A stretch of 64,000 nucleotides of DNA from Rhizobium oryziradicis (GCF_001939045.1 NZ_MKIM01000024.1:392933-456932), one strand, 5' to 3'; counted from the first letter of the stretch, positions 25,938 to 38,194 are shown. A program made the numbers and translations. Notes: generated from the letters alone by a model not told the origin.

Positions 25938-28900
25938 ATGCCCGCCATTCAATACCCGTTCATTGATATCGCCGTGCACAATGCTGTGCGTGATCGTTTT
26001 GCGCGGGGTGAAGCGCTGGCGCTGTTTTCACACGATCTGGAGCGGGTGCTTTGGGCCAATGGCGCAGGCGCTGCTTTCTTTGGCACAGCCTCGATTTATG
26101 ATTTGCTGGAAGATGGCCCACCAAAGCAGGACGTCACCTTCCGCCAGATCGCCTCCATGACCCGGCAATTGAAAGCCAATGGCGAAAAACGCAAGCTGGT
26201 GGTGCGCGCCGGTTCCGGCTTTCGCCTTGTGCCGATGGAAGCGCATCTGGAGCGGTTGGAAATTCGCGAAGGCGAGCCGGTCACGCTGTTTTCCATTCCC
26301 GTTGCCCATGCCGATGAAGCGGCCAAAGCCGATGCCATGTTGCGCGGTTTTGATGATCCTGACACCCATATGGCGCTGCTGGACGGTGGTGGTCATGTGA
26401 TTCGCAGCTCGCGCAATTTTGATCGCCTCGGCATCACGCCGCGCACAGCAGATACCATTGTGCAGATGGCGGGGAGCCATCCGGCTGGCTTGGTGAAAAG
26501 ACCTATCCCCACGGCACGCGGCTATCTGCCCGCCGCTATTGGCAAAATTGCCGATGCGCCCGCAATCTATCTGCTCTTTGCTGTGGAAACGCTGCTTGGC
26601 GCGCTGGATGTGTCCGAGGGGTTTGCTGCCGAACCACAGGCCGAGCCTGTTGTGGCGGAAAAGCCTGTGGCCGACGACGTTGCTGTTGAGGAAGCCATCG
26701 TTGAGCCGCCGGTTTCAGCGGAGGTGTTGGTTTCAGAGACATCACCGGACCTATTGATTGAGGAGACATCCGAGCGGCCAACGTCAGAAACTGCATTTGC
26801 AGATGTGGTGACAGCGCTTGGTGATATTGCGGATCTGGAGGTGGGGCCAGAGGATATTTCCGCAGATCACGTCACCCCCATGGAAGCACAAGCGCCAGAA
26901 GCTGCGCTTGAGATCACCGCTCCTGAAGCTCTTCAGGATGGTGAGACGTTGGAACCAGAAAAGCTTTCCGAGACGCTTGAGACCATTGTCCCACACGATA
27001 TCCATGCTGACATGGCTGAAGAGCCGGTGTCAGATGATAACGGCGCGCAACAGGCGGTAGCGGCTGAAACGACTGTGCAGACATCAACAGAGGCCGCGTT
27101 GGAGCATGAGAGTGCTGAAGAGACCGGCTCATTTGCCTTTCAGCCAACGGCACGGGCGGTTCGCTTTGTGTGGAAGATTGATGCGCTTGGGCGCTTTAGC
27201 GATATCTCGCCCGAGTTTGCCTCCGCCGTTGGGCCGCGTGCCGCTGATATAGAAGGCCAGACATTTTCTGATCTCGCTGCCCTGTTCAATCTCGATCCAG
27301 ACGGCCACATCACCGCCCTGCTGACAAAGCGTGATACCTGGTCTGGCAAGACAATCTATTGGCCGATTGAAGGCACCAGCTTGAAAGTGCCGGTGGATCT
27401 GGCAGCCCTGCCGACTTACACCCGCAACCGTGATTTTGATGGTTTTCGCGGCTTTGGCGTTGTGCGCCTGGCCGATGCCATGGAAGACCTTGATAAGGTC
27501 GGCCTGACATTTATGCACAGCAGCCCGCCCCAGATTGAAACAACGGACGCGGTGTCAGTAGACGACGAGAGTATACCCGATGATGTTGTGTCGGTGGATG
27601 ATGTTGAAGATGCGGAAGAAGCCGCAGGCGAAATTGCCGAAGAGGTGAAGGCAGAGAGCGAGGAAGCCGAGCCGAATGCGGCAAGCGCAGAGATGACGGA
27701 AGACGTTTTGCCGTCCGAGCCGTCAGCTCCAGCCGCCCCCCTCTCTGATAAGATCATTCCGCTCAGCGCACGCCGCCCTGGCAATAGGGATGGCCTGTCG
27801 GCGGGTGAACAAGCTGCTTTTCGCGAAATTGCGCGTAAACTGGATGCGCTTGGTATCAAACCAGCCAACGTGGAAAAGCCGTCGCAGTATCGCATTGAAG
27901 ATGGTGAAGACAGCGTCCAGCTTGAAGCGCATAACAACAACACACCCGTGACACCTGTCGCCGATAAACCAGCCATCGATGAGTCGTTTGAGAAAAGCGC
28001 TGAGCCACAAAAAGCTGAAACCGTGGACGTGCCCCCTGCGCCACCGTTGACCATGCCAGACGTGATGACGTCCGTTCGCGCCCCCGCCATCAGCAAGCGC
28101 GATGTGACCTTCTCGCCAGAGGTTCTGGATATGCTGCCGATTGCGCTTTTGGCCCATCGGGGTGATCGGCTCATTCACGCCAATCCTGAGTTTCTGGCTC
28201 TGACGGGTTATGCCGATCTGGATGCGCTGGATGCTGACGGTGGTTTGGATGCACTGTTGCAGCCTTCCGACATGTCGCCTGAAGATGAAGGTGCCGGGAC
28301 ACTTGTTGCTGTGCGGGCCGATGGCCAGCACCTGCCGGTTTCGGCCCGTTTGCAATCCATCCGCTGGGAAGATGCCAGCGCGTTGCTGCTGGCTTTGGTG
28401 CCGCAATCCCAGATAACCAGATCTCAACAGGATGTGGCTCAGGCTGATGCGCCCGAACATCATGGTCATGAAGCGCCTGCCGAGGAGCAAGCAGAGGTCA
28501 TCCATGACGATGCCCCTTTGAATGCGTCGCTTAACGATGCTGCACGCTTGCGCGTGGAAGTGGAAGAGCTGCGCTCTATTTTGGAAACGGCCACCGATGG
28601 CGTTGTCACCATCAATGCCGATGGTGAAATCCGCTCGGTCAATGGTGCCGCCAGCGCGCTTTTCAATTATGATGAAGGCGACATTCGCGGCAAGCCGTTT
28701 GTGACGCTGTTTGCCCATGAGAGCCAGCGCGCCATTCTGGATTATCTCAGCGGCTTGACCGGCCACGGCGTTGCCAGCGTGCTGAATGATGGGCGCGAAG
28801 TGATTGGGCGCGAAGCCTCGGGCGGCTTTATTCCGCTGTTCATGGCCATTGGCCGCCTCTCCTCCTCCAATGGGTTTTGTGCGGTCATTCGCGACATTAC

Positions 28901-29669
28901 CCAGTGGAAGCGCACCGAAGAAGAGCTGCGCAATGCCAAGCGCGTGGCCGAAACCGCGAACGCCCATAAGAGCGATTTTCTGGCCCGCGTCAGCCACGAG
29001 ATTAGAACGCCCCTGAATGCGATTATCGGCTTTGCCGATATTATGGCCGATGAGCGGTTTGGTCCGATTGGCCATTCGCGCTATGCCGAATATTCTTCCG
29101 ACATTGGCCGCTCTGGCCGCCATGTGCTGGATATCGTCAACGACCTGCTCGATATTTCCAAGATCGAAGCGGGTGAGATGGATCTGGATTTCGTCTCGGT
29201 GGGGTTAAACGAAACCGTCTCGGAAGCCGTATCGCTGGTGCAGCCGCAGGCCAATGCCCAGCGGGTGATTATCCGCACAGCACTGTCGCAATCGGTGCCA
29301 AATGTGGTGGCAGACCTGCGCTCCATCAAACAGATTGTGCTCAACATTCTGTCCAATGCCATTCGCTTCACGCCATCCGGCGGGCAGATCATTGTGTCGA
29401 CGGCCTATGAATCAAACGGCAGTGTGACCTTGCGCGTGCGTGATACGGGCATTGGCATGAGCCGCTCGGAGCTGGATCAGGCCATGAAGCCGTTCCGTCA
29501 GGTATCGCCCGGCGGCGCACGCTTGCGCGGCGATGGCACCGGCCTTGGCCTGCCGCTGACCAAAGCCATGGCCGACGCCAACCGCGCCAGCTTTGCCATT
29601 CACTCCACCCCCAATGAGGGCACATTGGTGGAAATCACCTTTCCTTCGCCAAGGGTTCTGGCAGGATAA
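25938..29669 (+). CDS. Multi-PAS sensor histidine kinase, PdhS/PleC-like
   Basis: A 1243-residue cytoplasmic kinase with no membrane helix. A PAS-like N-terminus (about 1-220) is followed by an acidic Glu/Ala/Val/Pro-rich linker (about 230-400), a second PAS-like block (410-510), another acidic linker (530-700), a third PAS (about 730-820), and a canonical PAS (about 875-990). The HisKA domain has phospho-acceptor His1020 in SHEIRTPLNAIIGFADIM, and right after it ERFGPIGHSRYAEYSSDI, typical of PleC/DivJ/PdhS kinases. The ATPase domain shows NILSNAIRFTP, DTGIGM and GTGLGL. Such kinases control DivK and the CtrA cell-cycle network at a cell pole; that role here is inference. Confidence 0.88.
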   Translation: MPAIQYPFIDIAVHNAVRDRFARGEALALFSHDLERVLWANGAGAAFFGTASIYDLLEDGPPKQDVTFRQIASMTRQLKANGEKRKLVVRAGSGFRLVPMEAHLERLEIREGEPVTLFSIPVAHADEAAKADAMLRGFDDPDTHMALLDGGGHVIRSSRNFDRLGITPRTADTIVQMAGSHPAGLVKRPIPTARGYLPAAIGKIADAPAIYLLFAVETLLGALDVSEGFAAEPQAEPVVAEKPVADDVAVEEAIVEPPVSAEVLVSETSPDLLIEETSERPTSETAFADVVTALGDIADLEVGPEDISADHVTPMEAQAPEAALEITAPEALQDGETLEPEKLSETLETIVPHDIHADMAEEPVSDDNGAQQAVAAETTVQTSTEAALEHESAEETGSFAFQPTARAVRFVWKIDALGRFSDISPEFASAVGPRAADIEGQTFSDLAALFNLDPDGHITALLTKRDTWSGKTIYWPIEGTSLKVPVDLAALPTYTRNRDFDGFRGFGVVRLADAMEDLDKVGLTFMHSSPPQIETTDAVSVDDESIPDDVVSVDDVEDAEEAAGEIAEEVKAESEEAEPNAASAEMTEDVLPSEPSAPAAPLSDKIIPLSARRPGNRDGLSAGEQAAFREIARKLDALGIKPANVEKPSQYRIEDGEDSVQLEAHNNNTPVTPVADKPAIDESFEKSAEPQKAETVDVPPAPPLTMPDVMTSVRAPAISKRDVTFSPEVLDMLPIALLAHRGDRLIHANPEFLALTGYADLDALDADGGLDALLQPSDMSPEDEGAGTLVAVRADGQHLPVSARLQSIRWEDASALLLALVPQSQITRSQQDVAQADAPEHHGHEAPAEEQAEVIHDDAPLNASLNDAARLRVEVEELRSILETATDGVVTINADGEIRSVNGAASALFNYDEGDIRGKPFVTLFAHESQRAILDYLSGLTGHGVASVLNDGREVIGREASGGFIPLFMAIGRLSSSNGFCAVIRDITQWKRTEEELRNAKRVAETANAHKSDFLARVSHEIRTPLNAIIGFADIMADERFGPIGHSRYAEYSSDIGRSGRHVLDIVNDLLDISKIEAGEMDLDFVSVGLNETVSEAVSLVQPQANAQRVIIRTALSQSVPNVVADLRSIKQIVLNILSNAIRFTPSGGQIIVSTAYESNGSVTLRVRDTGIGMSRSELDQAMKPFRQVSPGGARLRGDGTGLGLPLTKAMADANRASFAIHSTPNEGTLVEITFPSPRVLAG

Positions 29670-29672
29670 AAA

Positions 29673-29694
29673 AAGAGCAGCCGAAGCTGCTCTT
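29673..29694. terminator. Hairpin after the kinase gene
   Basis: AAGAGCAGC and GCTGCTCTT form a perfect 9-bp stem with a CGAA tetraloop, starting 3 bp after the kinase stop. The T tract is on the minus strand side, so it may work better for transcripts arriving from the right. Confidence 0.6.
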
Positions 29695-29781
29695 GAAGTT
29701 GATGCTGTTCAACCCAAATCAACAGGGCGGCGCGTGACGAACACGCGCCAATGCGCTGTCAATATTGGAAAAACCACACAT

Positions 29782-29853
29782 TGAGCGCCTCACAAGCATC
29801 GGATTTTTCCGAAAACCGGGTCCCGGTTTTCGGACCAATGCTGTAACGGCGCA
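29782..29853. repeat. Rhizobial mosaic palindrome (CGGTTTTCGG type)
   Basis: GAGCGCCTCACAAGCATCGG and a later ATGCTGTAACGGCGC border a central palindrome: CCGAAAACCGGG and CCCGGTTTTCGG. This kind of element is abundant between genes in rhizobia. It lies in the 337-bp gap between the kinase and acetoacetyl-CoA synthetase, where no gene is seen. Confidence 0.7.
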
Positions 29854-30006
29854 AAACACTGCGTGGTGGGCAAGATCACGCTGCCAACAACAACGCCACC
29901 TTTCAGTCCGCGTCATTGCCTGGATCATCCAGATCAACAGTGATGACAAAGGCGCGTTAACAGAAGGTTTAAAGCCTTCGTTTGACATTTGTCACCCCCA
30001 TCCTTC

Positions 30007-31959
<1,953 letters not shown>

Positions 31960-32113
31960 AAAATTCCTCCAATTGACGATCAGCTTTGCCGGGTATTTCT
32001 GGCGAAATTATTGGTGCCGTCAATGTCTGTTGTATTTGCATGGCAAATTGCTTTGCTATATCTGAACAGAGGCGGGTCAGCGAATTTTGCAAGCAGGATC
32101 TGAAAGGCCTCAC

Positions 32114-34027
32114 GTGACAGTGAAACCACCACAAAAGCGCTCAGCATCAAAATGCCTCAAAGGCCCGCTTGGACCGCGCCTTCTGCGGATTGCGGTGGTG
32201 GTGGTTGTTGTTTCGCTTGGTGTTTTCGTCGCCTCGCGTGTTGCTGCACCTTATATTGTATCCAGCAGCCTAGTGCGCGGCAGTATTGAAAAAGTCGTTG
32301 GCCGGTGGAGCGGCCATGACGTGCAGATTGCCGGAACACCCGAGCTGCAATTTTGGCCTCAGCCGAAAATTACGCTGGCGCACCTCACCTTGACACGCGC
32401 AGGCCCACATTCTGGAGAGGGCAAAAATTCTGTTGTCGCGCAAATCGACCAACTCTCGGCGACGTTTGGCCTGCTCAATGCCGTCATGGGCCACCCGGTG
32501 TTTGACGATTTTACCCTCACAGGTGCAACCGTTCATCTTCACCGCGACCGCGAGGGCCGCATAGATTGGAGCAACGGCGGGCCGCTGGCCAAGGCCATCG
32601 CCCATGTCAGCGAAACTGCCAATGGCGGCCAGAGCCTCTCACCGGACGTTGATGGAACCATCGGATCTTTCTCGATTGAAAACGGCCGTCTGGACATTGC
32701 CGACGATGCCAGTGGTCGAAAATTTGTCATCGAGGGGATTTTCTCACAAGTCACCTGGCCAAAAATGTCGTCCACCATCAAGGGCTCGGCCAATATGGTG
32801 ATTGGGGGCATGGCCACGCAGGTGGACTTTTCCTCGGCTCAGCCGCTGTTGCTGATGGGTGGGCATGTGGGGCAGGCCAGCTTTTCGATCACGGCTCCCA
32901 CCGCCAAAGGCAGTTTCAGCGGACGAACTAGCCTGATGCCGGCGCGATTTGCCTCCGGCCAGATTGACATCACCATGTCGGATGTGGCGGGCTTTCTGGC
33001 GTGGACAGGGGCGGAACTGCCGGGAATGGAAGCCCTGCACACGGCATCGATCAAGGCCACCGTGACCGCAGAAGCAGACCGCGTGCGGCTGGAAGAGCTG
33101 TCTTTGAGCGCAAATGATACCAATGCGACAGGACTGGTGGATATCACCCAAGGCAAAAGTGGTAAGCCCAAAGTCAGCGGCACGCTGGCCTTCGGCCAAA
33201 TGGATATTCCGACATTTCTGGCGGCATTTGCGCTTTCCGCACCCGATAGCAAAGCCGTCAGCGGCAAAAGTGGCTTGCTGAACTGGCTGGAGTTTGATCT
33301 GGCGCTGTCGGCCCGGCGCGCCAGCCTTGCGCAATTTACCCTCACCGACATGGGGGCCAGTGTTTTGGCCACCGACGGTGCCATGGTGTTTGATATTGGC
33401 GATAGCACCCTTGCAGGCGGCACCATGATTGGCCATCTCGAAGGCAGAAATGGCGGATTTGAAAAAGGTGCCCATCTCGATCTTTCGATCACCAATGCCG
33501 ATCTCTCTGATCTCGAAAACAAACTGGGTCTGAGCGGCCCCTTGCCGCTTGGCAGCGGCTCGTTGACGGTTTCCGTCACAACCAAACGCGCTATCTGGCA
33601 AACACGACCCAATGACATTACCGGCACTTTGAAGCTGACAGCAGGCCCGGGCCGCATCACCGGCGTGAATATCGATGGCATCCGAACACTGGCTGATAAT
33701 CGTATCTTCTTCAAACTGGAAGATGCGGGAAAAGGCGATTTGTCCTTTGATAGCCTCAGCGTAACAGCTGACCTTGCCGATGGGGCTATCAATATCAATG
33801 AGGGCAGCCTGAAAAGCACCAGCCTGTCCTCATCCTTCACAGGGGTCATTCCCTATGCCTTCAAGGGGCTGGCGCTTTCCACCGAGATTGTGCCTCTCTC
33901 CACGTCGTCCAGTGCAGCCACTGGCACAGAGCAAAAGCCACTTCGCTTTTTCATTGCGGGCTCGTGGCCAAATCTGATTCTGTCACCCATCCAGATTCCG
34001 CCGTCCGGTTTGACGACGACACCCTGA
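32114..34027 (+). CDS. AsmA family protein
   Basis: A 637-residue protein if started at the GTG at 32114, which has AAAGG 6 nt upstream; an open TTG at 32087 lacks such a site. One membrane helix (about 23-45, LLRIAVVVVVVSLGVFVA) anchors a large periplasmic domain. APYIVSSSLVRGSIEKVVG, then TPELQFWPQPKITLAHLTL, and a C-terminal IDGIRTLADNRIFFKLEDAG block match AsmA. AsmA-like proteins are bridge-like lipid-transport or outer-membrane-assembly factors. Confidence 0.85.
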   Translation: MTVKPPQKRSASKCLKGPLGPRLLRIAVVVVVVSLGVFVASRVAAPYIVSSSLVRGSIEKVVGRWSGHDVQIAGTPELQFWPQPKITLAHLTLTRAGPHSGEGKNSVVAQIDQLSATFGLLNAVMGHPVFDDFTLTGATVHLHRDREGRIDWSNGGPLAKAIAHVSETANGGQSLSPDVDGTIGSFSIENGRLDIADDASGRKFVIEGIFSQVTWPKMSSTIKGSANMVIGGMATQVDFSSAQPLLLMGGHVGQASFSITAPTAKGSFSGRTSLMPARFASGQIDITMSDVAGFLAWTGAELPGMEALHTASIKATVTAEADRVRLEELSLSANDTNATGLVDITQGKSGKPKVSGTLAFGQMDIPTFLAAFALSAPDSKAVSGKSGLLNWLEFDLALSARRASLAQFTLTDMGASVLATDGAMVFDIGDSTLAGGTMIGHLEGRNGGFEKGAHLDLSITNADLSDLENKLGLSGPLPLGSGSLTVSVTTKRAIWQTRPNDITGTLKLTAGPGRITGVNIDGIRTLADNRIFFKLEDAGKGDLSFDSLSVTADLADGAININEGSLKSTSLSSSFTGVIPYAFKGLALSTEIVPLSTSSSAATGTEQKPLRFFIAGSWPNLILSPIQIPPSGLTTTP

Positions 34028-34098
34028 TCTAAACTTCTTTGTTTTCGTTTGTCTTTTCAGGAAAACCGGGTTCCACTTTTCCCTGACAAACTCTAGAG
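34028..34098. repeat. Rhizobial mosaic palindrome (GTTTGTC type)
   Basis: GTTTGTC and GACAAAC border an inner GGAAAA-TTTTCC pair and a CCGGGTTCCA loop, ending ACTCTAGAG. A near copy is at 63305-63371 and a relative at 38245-38296. It separates the convergent AsmA and potI genes and may act as a terminator. Confidence 0.7.
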
Positions 34099-34908
34099 CC
34101 CAACGGCGGCAATATGCTCATCGCGCTGGCGCTGCAACTCACGTCGCTTGGTGCCAATGGAGGCGACGATCACGCCAAGAGTGACGATCGAAATCAAAAT
34201 CGTGCAGACCGCATTGATTTCGGGCGTCACGCCCAGGCGCACCTGCGAGTAGATTTTGATGGGCAGCGTGGTTGCCCCTGGCCCTGTGGTAAAGCTGGCA
34301 ATGACCAGATCGTCCAGAGACAGTGTAAAGGCCAGCATCCAGCCGGACACCACGGCCGGTAAAATCAACGGCAAGGTAATGCGGAAAAAGGTTTTGACCG
34401 GCGGGCAGCCGAGATCAAGGGCTGCCTCTTCCAAACTGCGATCAAAGGTCACCAATTTGGATTGCACCACAATCGCCACATAACACATGGTAAAACTGGT
34501 ATGGGCGAGCATCACCGTGAAAATGCCCCGATCAACCCCCATCGCCACAAACAGCAGCAACAGCGACAGACCGGTAATCACGTCCGGCATCACCAGCGGC
34601 GCATAGATCATGCCGGAAAACAGCATGCGGCCACGAAACCGGCCAAAGCGCACCAGCGCCAAAGCCGCCATTGTGCCCAGCACCGTGCCCACTGTTGCCG
34701 ACACAAGGCCAACCCTGAGCGTGACCCAGGCGGCATCCATCAAGCTCTCATTCGACCAGATCGACCGATACCATTGCAGCGAAAACCCGCCCCAGACGGT
34801 GACCAGCTTGGAGGCATTGAACGAGTAGATCACCAGAATGAGGATGGGCACATAGAGAAAAACAAAGCCGAGCGTGAGGACAACAGGATCAAAGCGACTT
34901 GATTTCAT
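34093..34908 (-). CDS. potI: Putrescine ABC transporter permease PotI
   Basis: A 271-residue permease from the ATG at 34908, with GAGGAG upstream; the reading frame extends 5' into potH but that part is a frame shadow. Six helices are seen. The cytoplasmic EAA loop is SLEEAALDLGCPPVKTFFRITLPLILP. FTTGPGATTLPIKIYSQVRLGVTPEINA is typical of PotI. It starts 10 bp after potH and is the last gene of potFGHI. Confidence 0.92.
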   Translation of the reverse strand: MKSSRFDPVVLTLGFVFLYVPILILVIYSFNASKLVTVWGGFSLQWYRSIWSNESLMDAAWVTLRVGLVSATVGTVLGTMAALALVRFGRFRGRMLFSGMIYAPLVMPDVITGLSLLLLFVAMGVDRGIFTVMLAHTSFTMCYVAIVVQSKLVTFDRSLEEAALDLGCPPVKTFFRITLPLILPAVVSGWMLAFTLSLDDLVIASFTTGPGATTLPIKIYSQVRLGVTPEINAVCTILISIVTLGVIVASIGTKRRELQRQRDEHIAAVGL

Positions 34909-34918
34909 GACTTGCTCC

Positions 34919-35827
34919 TCACACTTTGCTTTGTTGGTTCTGGAACAGCGCAATCGGCACCACCAGCAAAACCAGCAGCACAATCGCCACCGCCGACGCC
35001 AAAGGCCAATCGCGATTGCCGAAAAACTCGGTCCACATGGTTTTGCCAATCATCAACGTATCGGCACCGCCCAACAGATCGGGAATCACGAATTCGCCGG
35101 TGATCGGAATGAAGCAGATCATCGAACCGGCCAACACCCCCGGCAGAGACAGTGGAAAGGTGATGCGCCAGAAGGCCTTCCAGGGAGGGCAGCCCAGATC
35201 GCTGGCGGCCTCCAGCAAAGTGCCATCCATTTTTTCCAAGGCCGAATAGAGCGGCAAAACCATGAATGGCAGATAGGAATACACAATACCAATGAACACC
35301 GCAGTATCGGTCTGATAAATATGCACCTGTTGATCCGGCCCATAGATATGCAGGCTTTGCAACAGCAGGGTCAGCAGGCCCTCTGGCTTCAAAATGCCGA
35401 TCCATGCATAGACACGAATGAGAAACGAGGTCCAGAATGGCAGGATCACCATCATCAACAACGTCGGGCGCAAATCATGCCGGGCGCGCGCCATGGCCAG
35501 CGCCATGGGATAGCCAATCAACAACAGCAACACTGTCGAAATTGCAGCAATGCGCAAGGACGACAAATAGGATTCAATATAGAGCGGGTCTTCGCCCAGC
35601 ATCTGGAAGTTTTCCAGATCAAGCTGAGACAAAAAATCCCATATTTTGGAAAAGCCTTCAAACACCGGCGTGTAGGGCGGCATGGCAATGGCCGTATCCG
35701 ACAGCGATATTTTCACGATGATAAAGAAGGGTGCGAAAAAGAGCACCACCATCCACAGATAGGGAATGATGACGATCAACCAGCGCGCAGATCCGGTTTT
35801 GGGTGATGTCGCGGGCTCTGCCATCAT
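34919..35827 (-). CDS. potH: Putrescine ABC transporter permease PotH
   Basis: A 302-residue permease with six helices. The EAA loop reads LLEAASDLGCPPWKAFWRITFPLSLPG. FIPITGEFVIPDLLGGADTLMIGK is diagnostic for PotH. The ATGATG start follows GAGGTGAT, and its first base lies one nucleotide after the potG stop, so the two are translationally coupled. It forms the membrane channel with PotI. Confidence 0.93.
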   Translation of the reverse strand: MMAEPATSPKTGSARWLIVIIPYLWMVVLFFAPFFIIVKISLSDTAIAMPPYTPVFEGFSKIWDFLSQLDLENFQMLGEDPLYIESYLSSLRIAAISTVLLLLIGYPMALAMARARHDLRPTLLMMVILPFWTSFLIRVYAWIGILKPEGLLTLLLQSLHIYGPDQQVHIYQTDTAVFIGIVYSYLPFMVLPLYSALEKMDGTLLEAASDLGCPPWKAFWRITFPLSLPGVLAGSMICFIPITGEFVIPDLLGGADTLMIGKTMWTEFFGNRDWPLASAVAIVLLVLLVVPIALFQNQQSKV

Positions 35828-35828
35828 A

Positions 35829-36968
35829 TCACCTCGTTAACAACAGACCGGCATCAGCGGTCCAGCTCAGCCACACCATATCCCCAAACGTAATGGGCCG
35901 ATCGACCAGACGTGACACATTGGCCTGCGCCGCCCGGAAAATAAGGCCATCCTCGCGCTTGATGATAAACACCGAGAAATCACCGAGATAGGCAATATCC
36001 CAGACTTCACCGTAGACCGCGTTGGTCACTGTTTCTGCCGGTGGCTCGGTTGAGATGTGCACCTTCTCTGGCCGAATGGCAAAGGCGACACTTGCGCCAT
36101 CTGCCAGATCGCAGGGTTGATCAATCACAGCGGTGAAATCCGTGCCGATCACGGCACTCTGCTCTCCCCGGCACTGGAGACGGCCCTCGACAATATTAAT
36201 ATCGCCAATGAAATCTGCAACATAACGGCTATTGGGTGCTTCATAGATTTCAGCGGGCGTGGCCACCTGCACAATCTCGCCCTTGTCCATCACGGCAATC
36301 CGGTCAGAGACGGTCATGGCCTCTTCCTGATCATGGGTGACAATCAAAAACGTCAAACCCAGCTCGGTCTGAATATCCATCAGTTCAAATTGGGTTTCCT
36401 CGCGCAATTTGCGGTCCAACGCCCCCAATGGCTCATCCAGAAGCAACACTTTCGGGCGTTTGGCCAGCGAGCGCGCCAAGGCCACACGCTGCCGCTGACC
36501 GCCAGAAAGCTGATTGGGCTTGCGTTTGGCAAAACTATCCAGCTTCACCAATTTCAGCATTTCTTCAACCCGCGCAGTGACCTCACCCTTGGGCAAATTG
36601 TCCTGCTCCAGCCCGAAGGCAATGTTCTTTTCCACCGACATATGGGGAAACAGCGCATAGGACTGAAACATCATATTGGTGGGACGCCGATAGGGCGGAA
36701 CACCTGCCAGATCCTGCCCCTGCAACAGGATGCGTCCCTCGGTGGGTTCTTCAAACCCGGCCAACATGCGCATCAATGTGGTTTTGCCACAGCCAGATGG
36801 GCCGAGCAGCGAGAAAAATTCCCGCTCATAAATATTCAATGTGAGATTATCCACCGCCGTAAACGGACCAAATCGCTTGGTGACATTCTCAAAGCGAATG
36901 AAGGGCACCTGTCCTGCATCCGTCCATGGCGAAAATTTTCGTTTTACCGGTCCCAAAGTCTTGGCCAT
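35829..36968 (-). CDS. potG: Putrescine ABC transporter ATPase PotG
   Basis: A 379-residue ATPase from the ATG at 36968, after GGAAGGGGGG. The Walker A motif is GPSGCGKTT, the signature LSGGQRQR, and the Walker B LLLDEP, followed by the switch His in IVTHDQEEAMTV. A C-terminal TOBE-like domain (about 290-370) has FAIRPEKVHI. It powers the PotH/PotI channel. The gene follows potF by 65 bp. Confidence 0.93.
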   Translation of the reverse strand: MAKTLGPVKRKFSPWTDAGQVPFIRFENVTKRFGPFTAVDNLTLNIYEREFFSLLGPSGCGKTTLMRMLAGFEEPTEGRILLQGQDLAGVPPYRRPTNMMFQSYALFPHMSVEKNIAFGLEQDNLPKGEVTARVEEMLKLVKLDSFAKRKPNQLSGGQRQRVALARSLAKRPKVLLLDEPLGALDRKLREETQFELMDIQTELGLTFLIVTHDQEEAMTVSDRIAVMDKGEIVQVATPAEIYEAPNSRYVADFIGDINIVEGRLQCRGEQSAVIGTDFTAVIDQPCDLADGASVAFAIRPEKVHISTEPPAETVTNAVYGEVWDIAYLGDFSVFIIKREDGLIFRAAQANVSRLVDRPITFGDMVWLSWTADAGLLLTR

Positions 36969-37033
36969 TCGGCCCCCCTTCCAGCACGTCAGCACAATTG
37001 AAAACGGGGCAACTCTGTGCCCCGCTACCTTTC

Positions 37034-38134
37034 TTATTTACCGGTTTTGATCTGGGTCCAGAGCCGGTTCAAAACGCGCTGCGCCTTTGGATCGTAGGGC
37101 GAGATGGTGAAGAGCTTCTTCATCGTCGCCTCATCGGGATAAACTGACTTGTTGTCAAAAACATCTTTGCTGATCAAAGGTTGCGAAGCCAGGTTGCCGT
37201 TGGCGTAGGACACATAATCCGATGCCTTGGCAATGACCTCTGGCTTCATCAGATAATTGATGAATTCATGGGCCTCTTCGACATTCTTGGCATCGGCCGG
37301 GATCGCAAGGTTATCGAACCACATGTAGGTTCCTTGCTTTGGCAAGGCATAGGCGATTTCAACACCATTTTTTGCCGCTTCTGCACGGTTCTTGGCCTGG
37401 ATAATATCGCCAGACCAGCCAATGGTGGCGCAAATATCGCCGTTGGCCAGATCATTGATATAGGCGGCAGAATTAAACGTTTTGGCGTAAGGGCGAATGG
37501 CGGAATAGACTTTGCCAGCGGCCTCCAGATCTGCGGTTTTCTTGCTGTCCGGATCCTTGCCCAGATAATTCAGGGCAATGGCAAAGGTTTCGTCCGAGGC
37601 ATCGAGAATGTTCAGACCGCATTTTTGCAGCTTCTTGGCATTTTCCGGCTTGAAGATGAAATCCCAACTGTCCACCTTCACGTCATCGCCGAAAATCTCT
37701 TTGATTTTCTTCACATTGTAGCCAATGCCCGTGGTGCCCCACATGTAATTGACCGCATATTGGTTGCCCGGATCATATTTGGACAGGCGTTCCATGACCA
37801 TCGGCCACATGTTTTTCAGGTTGGGCAGTTTGGACTTGTCCAGCTTCTGAAAGACCCCGGCCTTGATCTGCCGCGCCAAGAACGGACCGGTCGGCACCAC
37901 AACGTCATAACCAGAGCCACCAGCCAGCAGCTTGGTTTCTAAAAGGTCATTGCTGTCAAATACGTCGTAGACAACCTTGATGCCGGTGTCCTTGGTGAAA
38001 TCAGTGAGGATCTGCGGATCAATATAATCCGACCAGTTGTAGACATGCACTTCGCGGTCGGCGGCGCTGGCCGCAGACCCGATGAATAAGGCCGTCATGG
38101 CGGCGGCAGTCAGACGAATCATGGCGGATTTCAT
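37034..38134 (-). CDS. potF: Putrescine-binding periplasmic protein PotF
   Basis: A 366-residue solute-binding protein with a Sec signal (residues 1-23, ending ASA/AD). The mature start REVHVYNWSDYIDPQIL is the classic PotF/PotD beginning. YAVNYMWGTTGIGYNVKKI is the hinge region, and a C-terminal PYDPKAQRVLNRLWTQIKTGK ends the family pattern. It binds putrescine or a related polyamine and is first in the operon. A mosaic repeat precedes it. Confidence 0.93.
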   Translation of the reverse strand: MKSAMIRLTAAAMTALFIGSAASAADREVHVYNWSDYIDPQILTDFTKDTGIKVVYDVFDSNDLLETKLLAGGSGYDVVVPTGPFLARQIKAGVFQKLDKSKLPNLKNMWPMVMERLSKYDPGNQYAVNYMWGTTGIGYNVKKIKEIFGDDVKVDSWDFIFKPENAKKLQKCGLNILDASDETFAIALNYLGKDPDSKKTADLEAAGKVYSAIRPYAKTFNSAAYINDLANGDICATIGWSGDIIQAKNRAEAAKNGVEIAYALPKQGTYMWFDNLAIPADAKNVEEAHEFINYLMKPEVIAKASDYVSYANGNLASQPLISKDVFDNKSVYPDEATMKKLFTISPYDPKAQRVLNRLWTQIKTGK

Positions 38135-38194
38135 AAGATCTCCTGTTTAAGAGCCGCTACGCGGCATTTCGTTCCCGTTATTTTTTCAGACGAT

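Noticed and set aside
27723..29123. 466-codon minus-strand frame
   Set aside because: Antisense shadow of the PAS kinase gene.
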